64,000 nt of DNA from Mesorhizobium shangrilense (GTDB lineage Bacteria; Pseudomonadota; Alphaproteobacteria; Rhizobiales; Rhizobiaceae): contig NZ_JAQGPN010000001.1 in assembly GCF_028826155.1 (NCBI RefSeq), positions 1,679,501-1,743,500 on the forward strand. Direction: 5' to 3'. The translations under genes were made by a program, and so were the position numbers. Numbering within the stretch: the first letter of the stretch is position 1; every line of letters begins with the position of its first letter. This document shows, one piece after another, positions 46,514 through 55,512 of the stretch. A model generated the notes under the pieces. That model was not told the origin of the DNA, ran no database searches, and was given only the letters and a program-made list of their open reading frames with translations.

Positions 46514-47490
46514 GCGAGTGGCGCTACTGGTTCGCGGAACAGCGCGGCACGCTGCTGGCGCTGGGCATCTTCGTGGTGATGTTCATCATCTACACGGCCA
46601 ACCATCCCGCGGGGTTCACGGCCAACGTCGTCCAGACGGCGGCCAACAAGGGCGTGCTGCTCGCCTTCGTGGCGATGGCCCAGACCCTGGTGGTGATCAC
46701 GGCAGGCATCGACCTGTCGGTCGGCATGATCTTCCTGCTCACCAACTGCCTCGCGTCCTGGATCGTCGTCGGCACGCCCATGGAAACCGCGCTCGGGGTG
46801 GTCGCGGTGCTGTTGGTCGGCGCCCTGTGCGGCGCCCTCAACGGAGCCATCGTCATTTACGGCAGGCTGCAGCCGATCGTCGCCACGATTGCCACCGGCG
46901 CCATCTATTATGGCTTGGCGTTGCTCCTGCGGCCGACACCCGGCGGCTCGGTCAACGAAGACCTCGCCGATGCACTCACGACAAAACTGTTCGGCTTCAT
47001 GCCTGCCAGCCTCGTCACGCTGCTGGCCGTCGTGCTGGTCGTCTGGGTGCCCTTCAGCCGCTCAGTCTATGGGCGGGCGGCTTATGCCTCCGGCTCGTCC
47101 GAGATCGCCGCCTACATGTCCGGAATGCCGATCCGGCGAGGCAAGTTCATGGCCTATACGCTGTCGGGGCTGCTGGCCGCCGTCGGCGGCCTGTTCCTCA
47201 CCTTCTTCACCTATACCGGCGAAGCGGCCTATGCGAGCGGCAGCGCCTACACGCTGTTCTCGATCGCCGCCGTGGTGCTCGGCGGCGTGTCGCTGTTCGG
47301 CGGCAAGGGCAGCCTGATCGGCGCGATATTCGGCGCATTCGCCTTTCGCACCATCGGCGACCTGCTCTTCGTCTTCGATTTCGAGCCGCTGTGGCAGCCG
47401 CTGTTCCAGGGGGTGGTCCTGCTCCTTGCCGTGAGCCTCGGCGCATTTGCACTGTTCAGGGTGCGCAACCGACTGGAGTGGTTCGGATGA
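46510..47490 (+). CDS. Sugar ABC transporter permease (RbsC type), first
   Basis: 326 residues with about ten helices. QTLVVITAGIDLSVGMIFLL and GSLIGAIFGAFAFRTIGDLL are the conserved RbsC-family segments. It overlaps both neighbours by four bases, so ATPase and permeases are strictly coupled. With the second permease below it probably makes a heterodimeric channel, an arrangement found in several rhizobial sugar-acid and polyol importers. Confidence 0.94.
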   Translation: MSEWRYWFAEQRGTLLALGIFVVMFIIYTANHPAGFTANVVQTAANKGVLLAFVAMAQTLVVITAGIDLSVGMIFLLTNCLASWIVVGTPMETALGVVAVLLVGALCGALNGAIVIYGRLQPIVATIATGAIYYGLALLLRPTPGGSVNEDLADALTTKLFGFMPASLVTLLAVVLVVWVPFSRSVYGRAAYASGSSEIAAYMSGMPIRRGKFMAYTLSGLLAAVGGLFLTFFTYTGEAAYASGSAYTLFSIAAVVLGGVSLFGGKGSLIGAIFGAFAFRTIGDLLFVFDFEPLWQPLFQGVVLLLAVSLGAFALFRVRNRLEWFG

Positions 47491-48476
47491 GCGACACGAC
47501 CACGAGCGGGAGCCAGGCGAGCCGCATGCCGAGATTCGTCCGTCGCTTCGATCCGGCGGTGGCCACCGCCTTCGGCTGCATCCTTATGCTGCTCGTCGTC
47601 GGCAGCATCTACTCCACCAGCTTCCTTTCGCCGGAATACCTGCTTCAGCAGCTTAAGGTGGCGTCGTTCCTCGGCGTCATCGCGACCGGCATGATGCTGG
47701 TCGTCCTGCTCGGGCAGATCGATCTCTCCGTGCCCTGGGTGGTGTCCACCGGGGCGATGATGGCGTGTGCGGCGGCCGCCATGGGTCCGCTTGGCGGGCT
47801 GCTGGCAATTCCGTTCGGCGTGCTCTGCGGCGTTCTGATCGGGCTGGTCAACGGCTTCGGCGTGGCCTATCTGCGCATCCCGTCCATGATCATCACGCTT
47901 GCCACCAATGCCGTCGCCCAGGGCCTCATGGTCGTCTACACCGGCGGCTTCTCGCCGCAGGATTCAGCGCCGGAGGCGATGCGCTGGCTGGCGACCGGCT
48001 TCCTCGTTCCGGGCGTTCCTAACGCGGTGATCGTCTGGGCGATCATCGGGGCGGCGACGGTGTTTGCGCTGACCCGCACGACGTTTGGACGCTCGGTCTA
48101 CGGCATCGGCAACCAGGAGCGCGCGGCCTACCTCTCGGGCGTCGACACCCGGCGCATCGTGCTCATTGCGTTCGCCGTCGCCGGGGGCCTGAGCGCCTTC
48201 GGCGGCGTGCTTCTGGCTGGGTACGCCTCCAAGGCGGCGCAGTCGATGGGCGACGCCTATCTGCTTCCCGCCATCGCGGCGGTCGTGCTCGGCGGCACGT
48301 CCATCCTGGGCGGCCGGGGCTCCTATCTCGGCACGGTCGCGGGCGTCATCCTCATCACGCTGCTGCAGTCGATCCTGTCGGTCATGCAGATGCCGGAGGC
48401 CGGCCGCCAGATCACCTACGGCATCGTCATCGTCATCATGCTCCTGCTCTACGGCCGCGCGCCGGCTACCCGGTGA
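47487..48476 (+). CDS. Sugar ABC transporter permease (RbsC type), second
   Basis: 329 residues from MSDTTTSGSQASRMPRFVRR; start ATG at 47487 overlapping the previous stop. VVLLGQIDLSVPWVVSTGAM and AAVVLGGTSILGGRGSYLGT match the RbsC family, distinct in sequence from the first permease. The gluconokinase gene begins six bases after its stop. Confidence 0.94.
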   Translation: MSDTTTSGSQASRMPRFVRRFDPAVATAFGCILMLLVVGSIYSTSFLSPEYLLQQLKVASFLGVIATGMMLVVLLGQIDLSVPWVVSTGAMMACAAAAMGPLGGLLAIPFGVLCGVLIGLVNGFGVAYLRIPSMIITLATNAVAQGLMVVYTGGFSPQDSAPEAMRWLATGFLVPGVPNAVIVWAIIGAATVFALTRTTFGRSVYGIGNQERAAYLSGVDTRRIVLIAFAVAGGLSAFGGVLLAGYASKAAQSMGDAYLLPAIAAVVLGGTSILGGRGSYLGTVAGVILITLLQSILSVMQMPEAGRQITYGIVIVIMLLLYGRAPATR

Positions 48477-48482
48477 CGGACC

Positions 48483-49058
48483 ATGAATGACGAACGAAAG
48501 CATGGCGGTGCTCCGCTTGGCCCTCCCGCCGTCGTGGTCATGGGGGTCGCCGGCTGCGGCAAGTCGGCGATCGGCGCACGGCTCGCCGCCAGGCTCGGAT
48601 ATCGCTTCATCGAAGGCGACCGGCTGCATCCGCCGGAAAACGTGGCGCGCATGTCGAGCGGCCTGCCGCTGACGGACCAGCTGCGCCGCGGCTGGCTGGA
48701 CAGGATCGGCGAGGAGATGGCCGCCTCCGGGAGCGCGGGCGAGGGCGTGATCGCCGCATGCTCGGCGCTCAAGCGGATCTATCGAGATCGCCTCAGGATG
48801 CGCATGCCGGGCACCCTGTTCGTCTATCTGCGCATCGACCCGGAGACCGCCCGGCGCCGTGTCGCCGGACGAGCGGGCCACTTCATGCCGGCGAGCCTCG
48901 TCGACAGCCAGTTCGCCGACCTCCAGCCTCCCGAGCCGGACGAAAATGCGCTCACGCTGGACGGCGCGCTGCCGGTGAAGGAGCTTGTCGAGCAGGCGGC
49001 GCGGGCAGTTGCGGCAAGGGGTGGGGCCAGGGGATCCTTCGCCGGCGAGGGAGCATAG
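48483..49058 (+). CDS. gntK: Gluconokinase (GntK type)
   Basis: 191 residues. Walker A VMGVAGCGKSAIGARLAAR, GYRFIEGDRLHPPENVARM (substrate-binding acid residues), LTDQLRRGWLDRIGEEM and YLRIDPETARRRVAGRAGHF are the signatures of GntK, which phosphorylates D-gluconate to 6-phosphogluconate. Last gene of the LacI/ABC operon. It indicates that the imported compound is gluconate, or is turned into it or a similar aldonate. Confidence 0.9.
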   Translation: MNDERKHGGAPLGPPAVVVMGVAGCGKSAIGARLAARLGYRFIEGDRLHPPENVARMSSGLPLTDQLRRGWLDRIGEEMAASGSAGEGVIAACSALKRIYRDRLRMRMPGTLFVYLRIDPETARRRVAGRAGHFMPASLVDSQFADLQPPEPDENALTLDGALPVKELVEQAARAVAARGGARGSFAGEGA

Positions 49059-49100
49059 CGTCCGCGGCGCTGGCGATGGCCGCCGCACATCAATTTTCTT

Positions 49101-49307
49101 TCGTCATCCTAGGGCAAGCGCAGCGAAGCGGAGCGCGACCCTAGGACCCATGCCGTGAACTGGCAGGCCGCCGATGCGCACATTGCCGCTGCCGCAACAC
49201 ATGGCGCTCACGTGTATTCGCGCGGTTAGGCGTCCTGCGTATCCGTCACGGCATGGGTCCTCGGGTCTCCGCTCAGCTTCGCTTTCGCGCCGCCCGAGGA
49301 TGACGAA
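49101..49307. repeat. Imperfect palindromic element after gntK
   Basis: Two related inverted arms, 49101-49159 (TTCGTCATCCTAGGGC ... CCATGCCGTGA) and 49246-49307 (TCACGGCATGGGTCC ... GGATGACGAA), enclose about 86 bases. This is a rhizobial intergenic palindromic element. The 286-base gap 49059-49344 contains nothing else I can support. Confidence 0.75.
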
Positions 49308-49344
49308 GCGGGGAGGCGCGCCACCAATCGCCGTTGGTTCGCCG

Positions 49345-50784
49345 CTACGCCGCGATCGGAGGCCGCCTGTCCTTCCAGGGCATCGCCTGCTCGAGCTGCG
49401 TCGAGGCTGCGAGCACGGTGGCCTCGTCGCCATAGCGGCCGACGAGCTGCACGCCGATGGGGATGCCCTCCTTCGACTGCGCGAGCGGCAGCGAGATGGC
49501 CGGATGGCCCGAGAAGTTGAAGGGGAACATGAAGGCGGCGTCGTGCCACTTCGCGTTGTAGGCGTCGAGGTCCGTCATCGACATGTCGTAAAAGCCCATC
49601 GGCCGCGGCAGCTGGGTCAACGTTGGTGTGACGAAGATGTCGTAGGGGTTGAGGTCGGTCGCCACGGCACGGCTCAATTGGCGGAGCGCCTCGATGTCGG
49701 AGGCGTGCTCGGTGGCCTTCAGCGAGCGTCCCCGCTCGATGACCGCCCACGTGATCGGCTCGACGTCAGCCGGCGAAACAGGACGGCCGACGAACTGCGC
49801 GAGGAAGTCGAAGACGACCGCGGTCTCCACCGTGCACATGCGCGTGTAGGTCTTCCACGCCGCATCGCCGTCAAGCGCCATATCGTGCTCCTCGACCTCA
49901 TGGCCGAGCCCAGCCAGCGTGCGCACAGTCGCCTCGACGGCAGCCTTCACCTGCGGATCGATCGCAGTGCCGTTCGGCGGCGTCACGGAGTAGCCGACGC
50001 GCAGCTTCCGTGGGGCGCGCTTCGACAGCTCCAACCAGCTCTCGGTCGGCGTTGGCGGCGTGTAGACGTCGCCAGGCATGCCGCCGGCGAGTGCATCAAG
50101 ATAGGCCGCCGTGTCGCGCACGGTGCGCGAATTGCAGAAGAAGTAGGCGCCGCCGTACCAGAAGTCGCCGCTGGGCGAGAGCGTGACTCTGCCGCGCGAC
50201 GGTTTTAGGCCGACCGTGCCGCAGCAGGAGGCCGGCACGCGGATCGAGCCGGCGCCGTCGCTTGCCTCGCCGAGCGGGACCATGCGCGAGGCGACCGCGG
50301 ACGCCGTGCCGCCGCTGGAGCCGCCGGCGGTGATGCCGTCCTTCCAAGGGTTCTTCGTCGCGCCGTACATCTTCGGCTCGGTCGAGATCGACCAGCCGTT
50401 CTCCGGCGCGTTGGACTTGCCGACGAGCAGGAAGCCCGCGGCCTTGGTGCGCTGCACCGCCACGCCGTCGAATGTCGCGACCAGGTCCTTGAGGTAGTAG
50501 GACGAATTGGTGGTCGGCGCGCCCTCCCAGGACGAGGCAAGCTCCTTCAGGAGATACGGCACGCCGGCAAAGGGTGCCGCGGTGTCGACCGACTTCGCCG
50601 CCGCGCGCCCCATGTCGTAGAGCTTGTGCACGATCGCGTTGAGCTCGGGATTGAGGCGGTCGATCAGCGTCGCGGCGCACTCGACGAGCTCGGCCGGGGA
50701 AACCTCGCCGCGATTGACCATTCCGCCGAGCTCGAGGCCATCGGCGTCGGCATAGGTCTTCAACAGGCTGTCGGTGATCGGCAT
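49345..50784 (-). CDS. Amidase (amidase signature family)
   Basis: 479 residues from MPITDSLLKTYADADGLEL; the frame is open upstream through the repeat element but has no homology there. The Ser-cisSer-Lys set is present: Lys in VPYLLKELASSW, Ser in GGSSGGTASAVASRM and Ser in DGAGSIRVPASCCGTVGLKP. Hydrolyses a carboxamide to acid and ammonia, cytosolic. Last gene of the leftward transporter operon. The substrate is probably the imported amide or an intermediate of it. Confidence 0.92.
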   Translation of the reverse strand: MPITDSLLKTYADADGLELGGMVNRGEVSPAELVECAATLIDRLNPELNAIVHKLYDMGRAAAKSVDTAAPFAGVPYLLKELASSWEGAPTTNSSYYLKDLVATFDGVAVQRTKAAGFLLVGKSNAPENGWSISTEPKMYGATKNPWKDGITAGGSSGGTASAVASRMVPLGEASDGAGSIRVPASCCGTVGLKPSRGRVTLSPSGDFWYGGAYFFCNSRTVRDTAAYLDALAGGMPGDVYTPPTPTESWLELSKRAPRKLRVGYSVTPPNGTAIDPQVKAAVEATVRTLAGLGHEVEEHDMALDGDAAWKTYTRMCTVETAVVFDFLAQFVGRPVSPADVEPITWAVIERGRSLKATEHASDIEALRQLSRAVATDLNPYDIFVTPTLTQLPRPMGFYDMSMTDLDAYNAKWHDAAFMFPFNFSGHPAISLPLAQSKEGIPIGVQLVGRYGDEATVLAASTQLEQAMPWKDRRPPIAA

Positions 50785-50817
50785 GTGGCTTCCTCCGTTA
50801 TTGTTGCGGCGACGTTT

Positions 50818-51008
50818 CCTGGAACACCCCTCATCCGACCGCTTCGCGGCCACCTTCTCCCGCAAGGGGAGAAGGTAAAGTCCTGCTTCGGCATCTCCGC
50901 AGATCCTCGACGTCCGCGACTGACGGCGGCTTCGGCGCAAGACGTTCCTTCTCCCCTTGTGGGAGAAGGTGGCCGAGCGAAGCGAGGTCGGATGAGGGGT
51001 GTTCCAGG
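50818..51008. repeat. Palindromic element between amidase and Gfo/Idh genes
   Basis: Perfect 23-bp inverted ends (50818-50840 and 50986-51008, containing ACCCCTCATCCGACC) with nearly matching inner arms (GGCCACCTTCTCCC and GGGAGAAGGTGGCC). RIME-like rhizobial element. It fills the intergenic gap of one operon, so it could form a strong structure in the shared mRNA. Confidence 0.85.
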
Positions 51009-51036
51009 CTTCGCGAGTGGTGAGACCGATCTCCGC

Positions 51037-52119
51037 CTACAGATCGATCGCCTTCTGCTCCTGGATGCTCCGCTCGGCCGCAAGCACGATGCGCAGGGAG
51101 TTGACCGCGGCGTCCATGGACTCCGACAGGTCGAGGTCTTCCTGGATGGCCTTCAGGAAGAAGGCCTGCTCGCGGTCGCAGAGCTCCTGGTGGCCGGGCT
51201 CGTCGGTCATCGAGAGGATCTCGTCGGGCTTCGACCAGTTCTTGTCGGCATCGACCGCCGCGTGGTGGATCTTGATGGCGTCGGTCTTGGTGTGCTTGTC
51301 GATGTCGGCGGAGTCGGAGAGTTTTTCAGTCTCGGTCACGCTGCCGCCTTGGTTGGCGACGATCGACACCGCGCCCTTGGGACCCACCACGTCCTTCACG
51401 AAGAAGGCGACCTCGCTCATCATCGGGCCCCAGCCGGCCTCGTACCAGCCGACCGAACCGTCGTCGAAGGTCACGTGCAGGTGGCCGTAATTGTCCTTGT
51501 CGGCCTCGGCCCACAGCTTGGCGCCGATGCCGTGGACGCGCACGGGCTTGGCGCCCGTCAGCTGGCACATCACGTCGACATAGTGGACGCCGCAGTCGAC
51601 GATCGGGATCAGCGAGTCGATCAGGTTCTTGTGCCAGTGCCAGGCAGGCCCGCTGGACTGCTGGTTGAGGTTGAGGCGCATGACCAGGGGCTTGCCAAGC
51701 GTCTTGCCCACCTCGATGAACTTTATCCAGGACGGGTGGACGCGCAGGATGTAGCCCAGCACCAGCTTGCGGTCCTTGGCACGGGCAGCCGCGACGACCT
51801 TTTCTGCGTCCTCGATGTTGGTGGCGATGGGCTTCTCCATGAAGACATGGCAGCCGGCGTCGATCGCCTTCAGCGCATATTCCGCATGCGTGTTCGGCCA
51901 GGAGTTGATCGACACCGCGTCGGGCCTGGCTTCCTTCAGCGCCTGGTCGTAGTCCTCATAGAGCGGGTAGCCCTTGAGCTCGTCGGGGATCTTCTTCGAC
52001 TTGATCGAGCGGCTCATCAGGCCGACGATCTCGAAGCCCGGATTGCGATGATAGGCGCTGGCGTGCGAGGCCCCCATGTTGCCGAGGCCGACGACGAGGA
52101 TTTTGACTTTGTCCGGCAT
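51037..52119 (-). CDS. Gfo/Idh/MocA family oxidoreductase
   Basis: 360 residues. N-terminal Rossmann motif ILVVGLGNMGASHASAYHR, the catalytic lysine in CHVFMEKPIATN, and a C-terminal alpha/beta domain with HWHKNLIDSLIPIVDCGVHY. Uses NAD(P) on sugars, inositols or other cyclic polyols. It lies between the binding-protein and amidase genes in the leftward operon, with palindromic elements on both sides. Confidence 0.92.
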   Translation of the reverse strand: MPDKVKILVVGLGNMGASHASAYHRNPGFEIVGLMSRSIKSKKIPDELKGYPLYEDYDQALKEARPDAVSINSWPNTHAEYALKAIDAGCHVFMEKPIATNIEDAEKVVAAARAKDRKLVLGYILRVHPSWIKFIEVGKTLGKPLVMRLNLNQQSSGPAWHWHKNLIDSLIPIVDCGVHYVDVMCQLTGAKPVRVHGIGAKLWAEADKDNYGHLHVTFDDGSVGWYEAGWGPMMSEVAFFVKDVVGPKGAVSIVANQGGSVTETEKLSDSADIDKHTKTDAIKIHHAAVDADKNWSKPDEILSMTDEPGHQELCDREQAFFLKAIQEDLDLSESMDAAVNSLRIVLAAERSIQEQKAIDL

Positions 52120-52162
52120 GGTGCCCTCCCAGAGAACTGCACACGATATTGGTTGCGACCCC

Positions 52163-52294
52163 CATCTCCGCCGCCGCTCCGCGGCGACACCTCTCCCCCG
52201 ATCGACGGGGGAGAGGATGGGAGCCAGACTGGACGCCTGTCCTCTCTCCTCACTAAGTGGGGGAGAGGTGTCGCGCGAAGCGCGACGGAGAGGA
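52163..52294. repeat. Palindromic element between Gfo/Idh and binding-protein genes
   Basis: A 15-bp perfect inverted pair CGACACCTCTCCCCC (52185-52199) and GGGGGAGAGGTGTCG (52259-52273), with an inner hairpin CCTCTCCCCC/GGGGGAGAGG (52190-52216) and weaker outer symmetry. Sequence differs from the other elements in the window. Located in the operon gap. Confidence 0.8.
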
Positions 52295-52324
52295 GGCGTT
52301 CAGTCGGTTACTGGTAGCGATCCC

Positions 52325-53494
52325 TCACACCGCGTCGTCGAACATGTGCTTGCGCACGGTCTCGACGTCGATCTTGGCGAACTCGTCCGTGAGCTTGTAG
52401 GCATCGGCGTCGGCCTTGACCTTGGCCTTGTCGAAGTCGTTCGCCGCCTTGATCAGCTCGTTGGTGCAGACGTCCTCCGCCTTCACCGCCGCCTTGATCT
52501 GACCGATCTTCAGGATCTCGTCGAAGAAGCCCTGCCAGCTCGCCATATCGTGCGAGCCCCAGCCCTCGCGCTTGTCCATGTCGCCGCGGAACACGTTGTC
52601 CTGCTGCAGGAGCGAGGTGGTGCCGAGTTCCGGCCCGGTGTTCTTGGCGAAGGCCGGGAACTGCTCGAACACCGCCTCGACCGCCGCGCGCGGGTTCTGG
52701 TGGCCGAATTCGAGGCCCATCGCCCAGGCGCGCAGGTACTTCTCAAGGAACGCCTTCTTGTCCGGGTCCTCGAGGTCGGCGGCGCGCACGACGAAGGTGT
52801 TCGCCGGCATCTTCGACTTCTGCACGCCCAGCCAGTAGTCGAACTTCAGCCCGGTCGCGATCCATTCGGCGCGCAGGCCTTCCCACGACAGAGCAGCGTC
52901 GCCCTGGCCAGCGGCCAGAGCCGTGCCCCAGGTCGGCCAGCCGGCCTCGACATACTTCACCTTGGTCACGTCGACGCCCTGGGCGGCGAGCATCGGGTCG
53001 GTGATCGCCTGCCATGCGGCGGAGCCGAGCAGGATCGTCTTGCCTTCCAGGCCCTTCAGGTCCGCCATGCCCTCACCCTTGCGGAAGGCGAAGGAGAAGG
53101 TGTCGCGCGCGCCCATGTGGAACACGCTCTTCAGCTTCATGCCGTTCTGGATGGCGAAGGAGAAGATGCCGGGCGACGGGAAGCCCATGTCGGCCTGGCC
53201 GACATCGACGAACTTCACGGTCGCGGTGCCGTCCGACGGGCCGGGCTCCATGGCCGTGTTGAGATCGCCGAAGTAACCCATCTTCTTGGCGATCCAATAC
53301 GGATAGTCGTCGAGCACTTCGAGCGTGCCGCGCGGCGAAATCCAGGTGAACTTCTCGTAGGTCGCGGCCTGCGCCTTGCCCATCAGGCCGGGCGCGCCAA
53401 GCGCAGTGGCGGTGACGACGCCAGCGCCGGTCACCTGCAGGAACTGGCGGCGGCTCATCGGCAGCCCGCCGGTGAGATGTGACTTGGTGATCAT
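52325..53494 (-). CDS. NitT/TauT-type ABC substrate-binding protein
   Basis: 389 residues from MITKSHLTGGLPMSRRQFLQ, with GGGGAAATTGCC upstream; an ATG twelve codons later (MSRRQFLQ) is possible. A Tat signal with true RR ends near GKAQA. YEKFTWISPRGTLEVLDDYP, VKFVDVGQADMGFPSPGIFS and FRKGEGMADLKGLEGKTI are typical of the NMT1/SsuA-like fold. Periplasmic or membrane-near receptor for a nitrogen- or sulfur-containing small molecule. Third gene of the ATPase-permease-binding-protein operon. Confidence 0.9.
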   Translation of the reverse strand: MITKSHLTGGLPMSRRQFLQVTGAGVVTATALGAPGLMGKAQAATYEKFTWISPRGTLEVLDDYPYWIAKKMGYFGDLNTAMEPGPSDGTATVKFVDVGQADMGFPSPGIFSFAIQNGMKLKSVFHMGARDTFSFAFRKGEGMADLKGLEGKTILLGSAAWQAITDPMLAAQGVDVTKVKYVEAGWPTWGTALAAGQGDAALSWEGLRAEWIATGLKFDYWLGVQKSKMPANTFVVRAADLEDPDKKAFLEKYLRAWAMGLEFGHQNPRAAVEAVFEQFPAFAKNTGPELGTTSLLQQDNVFRGDMDKREGWGSHDMASWQGFFDEILKIGQIKAAVKAEDVCTNELIKAANDFDKAKVKADADAYKLTDEFAKIDVETVRKHMFDDAV

Positions 53495-53559
53495 GGCAAT
53501 TTCCCCAGTTTGTTTGATGTTGAGTTTCTTGTCTGCCGTTCTCCGCCTGATCGTCGTCG

Positions 53560-54405
53560 TCAGGCCTCCCAACTCGCCCACTTCTTCCCGATGAAGAAGA
53601 ACAGCACGTAGATCAGGATGCCGAGGATCGATAGGATCAGCACCACTGCGAAGAACTGCGGCATCTGGATCATGGACGAATAACTTGTCAGGCGGTTGCC
53701 CAGCCCGAAGCCGCCGCCGACCATCTCTGCGCCGACGGCCGTCAGCAGGCCGAAGATCGCGCCGATCATCAGGCCGACCAGGATCATCGGCAGCGCCATC
53801 GGGGCGCGGATCTTCCAGAAGATCTGGAGCGTCGATGCGCCGTAGGAGCGAGCGAGCGCTATCTTGGCGCTGTCGACGCGGCGGAAACCGGTGGCGGCGT
53901 TGATCATCACCATCGGGCCGGCGGCCAGCGCCACCGCGATGATGCGCGGCGTATAGCCGAAGCCGAAGCGCAGGATGAGCAGCGGGACCAGCGCCAGCAT
54001 CGGCGTGGTGACGAGCAGCAGGATGTAGGGCGCGACGATCTTCTCCGCGAACGGGAACTGCGTGATCACCGCGGCCATGATCAGGCCGACGAGGGAACCG
54101 ATGGCGAAGCCGGAAAGCAGCTCGACCAGCGTGTGGCCGAGATGCGGAGCGATGAGCGGGAACTCGTCGACCAGCGCCCAGGCGATCTCGCTCGGCGGCG
54201 GCATGATGTAGTGCGGCACCTCGAAGAGGCGCAGCGCCAGCTCGGCGCCGCCGATGATGGCGACGGCAACAGCAACGATGGCGAGGATCTCGGTGCGGGT
54301 CTTGGCGCCGCCGCTCGAAAAGGCTGACAGGTTGGTCAGGCTGACGTCGCCGCCGTCGCCGGACTTCGACTTGCTGAATTCGGGGATGGCGTCGCTCTGG
54401 CTCAC
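53560..54405 (-). CDS. NitT/TauT-type ABC permease
   Basis: 281 residues with six helices and the EAA loop FRRVDSAKIALARSYGASTL near the C-terminal half. HLGHTLVELLSGFAIGSLVG is a conserved early segment. A charged N-terminal tail (SKSKSGDGGDVS) precedes helix 1. Starts 12 bases after the ATPase gene's stop. Partner of the ATPase and binding protein. Confidence 0.93.
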   Translation of the reverse strand: MSQSDAIPEFSKSKSGDGGDVSLTNLSAFSSGGAKTRTEILAIVAVAVAIIGGAELALRLFEVPHYIMPPPSEIAWALVDEFPLIAPHLGHTLVELLSGFAIGSLVGLIMAAVITQFPFAEKIVAPYILLLVTTPMLALVPLLILRFGFGYTPRIIAVALAAGPMVMINAATGFRRVDSAKIALARSYGASTLQIFWKIRAPMALPMILVGLMIGAIFGLLTAVGAEMVGGGFGLGNRLTSYSSMIQMPQFFAVVLILSILGILIYVLFFFIGKKWASWEA

Positions 54406-54417
54406 TTCAGCACATCC

Positions 54418-55224
54418 TCAATTGGCAGCCGCGGACCGCGCCGCGGCGCCGATGCGCCCGCCGACGATATCCAACTTGATCGCATTGGTGAGGTCAAACA
54501 CTTCCTTGGTCGCCATGATCTCGAACGAGCGCGGCCGCGGGAAGGGGACCTGGTATTCCTTGGCAACGCGGCCCGGACGCGGCGACAGCACGACGACGCG
54601 GTCGGACAGGAAGATCGCTTCCTCGATGGAGTGGGTGATGAAGACGATGGTTGTCGGGGCGTCGAGCCAGATCTCCTCGACCAGCCGGTTCATCTCGTCG
54701 CGTGTAAAGCTGTCGAGTGCGCCAAAGGGCTCGTCCATGAGCAGCACGGAAGGTTTCAGCGAAAGGGCGCGCACGATCGCGGCGCGCTGCTGCATGCCGC
54801 CCGAAAGCTCGCGCGGGAACTTGCTGCCAAAGCCTTCCAGCCCGACACGCTGGAGCAGGTGGTTGATCCACTGCTTGTCCGGCGTCGTTCCCTTGATCTC
54901 GAAAGGGAAGTTGATGTTGGCGTCGAGGTTGCGCCAGGGCAGCAGGTTGGCCTCCTGGAAGACGATGCCGATGTCCGGGTGGGGGCCGGTGATTGGCTTG
55001 CCGTCGAGCGCGATCGCGCCGCCGCTCAGGCCATGGAGGCCGGACATGCACCACAACAGCGTGGTCTTGCCGCAGCCGGAAGGGCCGACGATCGAAACGA
55101 TTTCATTGGCCTGCACATCGAATGTGCAGCGGTTGAGCGCAAGAAGGTTGCCCGAGGCCGTCTGATAGACCTTCGTCGCCCCCTGAACGCCCAGCTTGGG
55201 CAGTTTCTGATCGACCGCTTTCAT
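54418..55224 (-). CDS. NitT/TauT-type ABC ATPase
   Basis: 268 residues from MKAVDQKLPKLGVQGATKVY with AAGGGGGAGC just upstream; a start at 55266 is less likely. Walker A GPSGCGKTT, signature LSGGMQQRAAIVRAL, Walker B VLLMDEPFGALDSFTR, His in FITHSIEEAIFLSDRV. First gene of the leftward operon with permease, binding protein, Gfo/Idh and amidase. Confidence 0.94.
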   Translation of the reverse strand: MKAVDQKLPKLGVQGATKVYQTASGNLLALNRCTFDVQANEIVSIVGPSGCGKTTLLWCMSGLHGLSGGAIALDGKPITGPHPDIGIVFQEANLLPWRNLDANINFPFEIKGTTPDKQWINHLLQRVGLEGFGSKFPRELSGGMQQRAAIVRALSLKPSVLLMDEPFGALDSFTRDEMNRLVEEIWLDAPTTIVFITHSIEEAIFLSDRVVVLSPRPGRVAKEYQVPFPRPRSFEIMATKEVFDLTNAIKLDIVGGRIGAAARSAAAN

Positions 55225-55368
55225 GCTCCCCCTTAAGCGCGGCGACGCGGTGGCCATCCTCTCCACCAGACCGCAAAATTCAGTCTGAAACTAACCTACT
55301 TTAGTGTCAAGTCGGGAACTGACGTAATTGCTGCATTCCATTGCTCTGAATCGGTAAGCTCATGATTC

Positions 55369-55406
55369 TGCTTATTTTTGAACGCTTGTGTCCGGTGTTG
55401 CTTTCC
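55369..55406. promoter_or_regulatory. Motifs shared with the other promoter region of the locus
   Basis: In the 288-base divergent gap 55225-55512, TGCTTATTT (55369-55377) and TGTTGCTTTCC (55396-55406) both recur in the gap 59414-59592 (TGCTTATTT at 59539-59547, and the second motif inverted at 59497-59507). Both gaps separate divergent genes of the same catabolic locus, so a common regulator is plausible. No such regulator gene is in the locus. Confidence 0.4.
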
Positions 55407-55512
55407 TACATACTGATTTCGCCAGGCGCGTCGGCGGGGCAGAGGTTATTACTGGTGGAGTGCGGGCAGCTGTGATGGTCAGATCCCCTCCGCGGTCAGG
55501 GAGGGGTTGCGA

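Noticed and set aside
55381..55410. Possible sigma-54 promoter in the divergent gap
   Set aside because: A GG and a GC can be found, but the required 10-base spacing and TGGCAC/TTGC pattern are absent.
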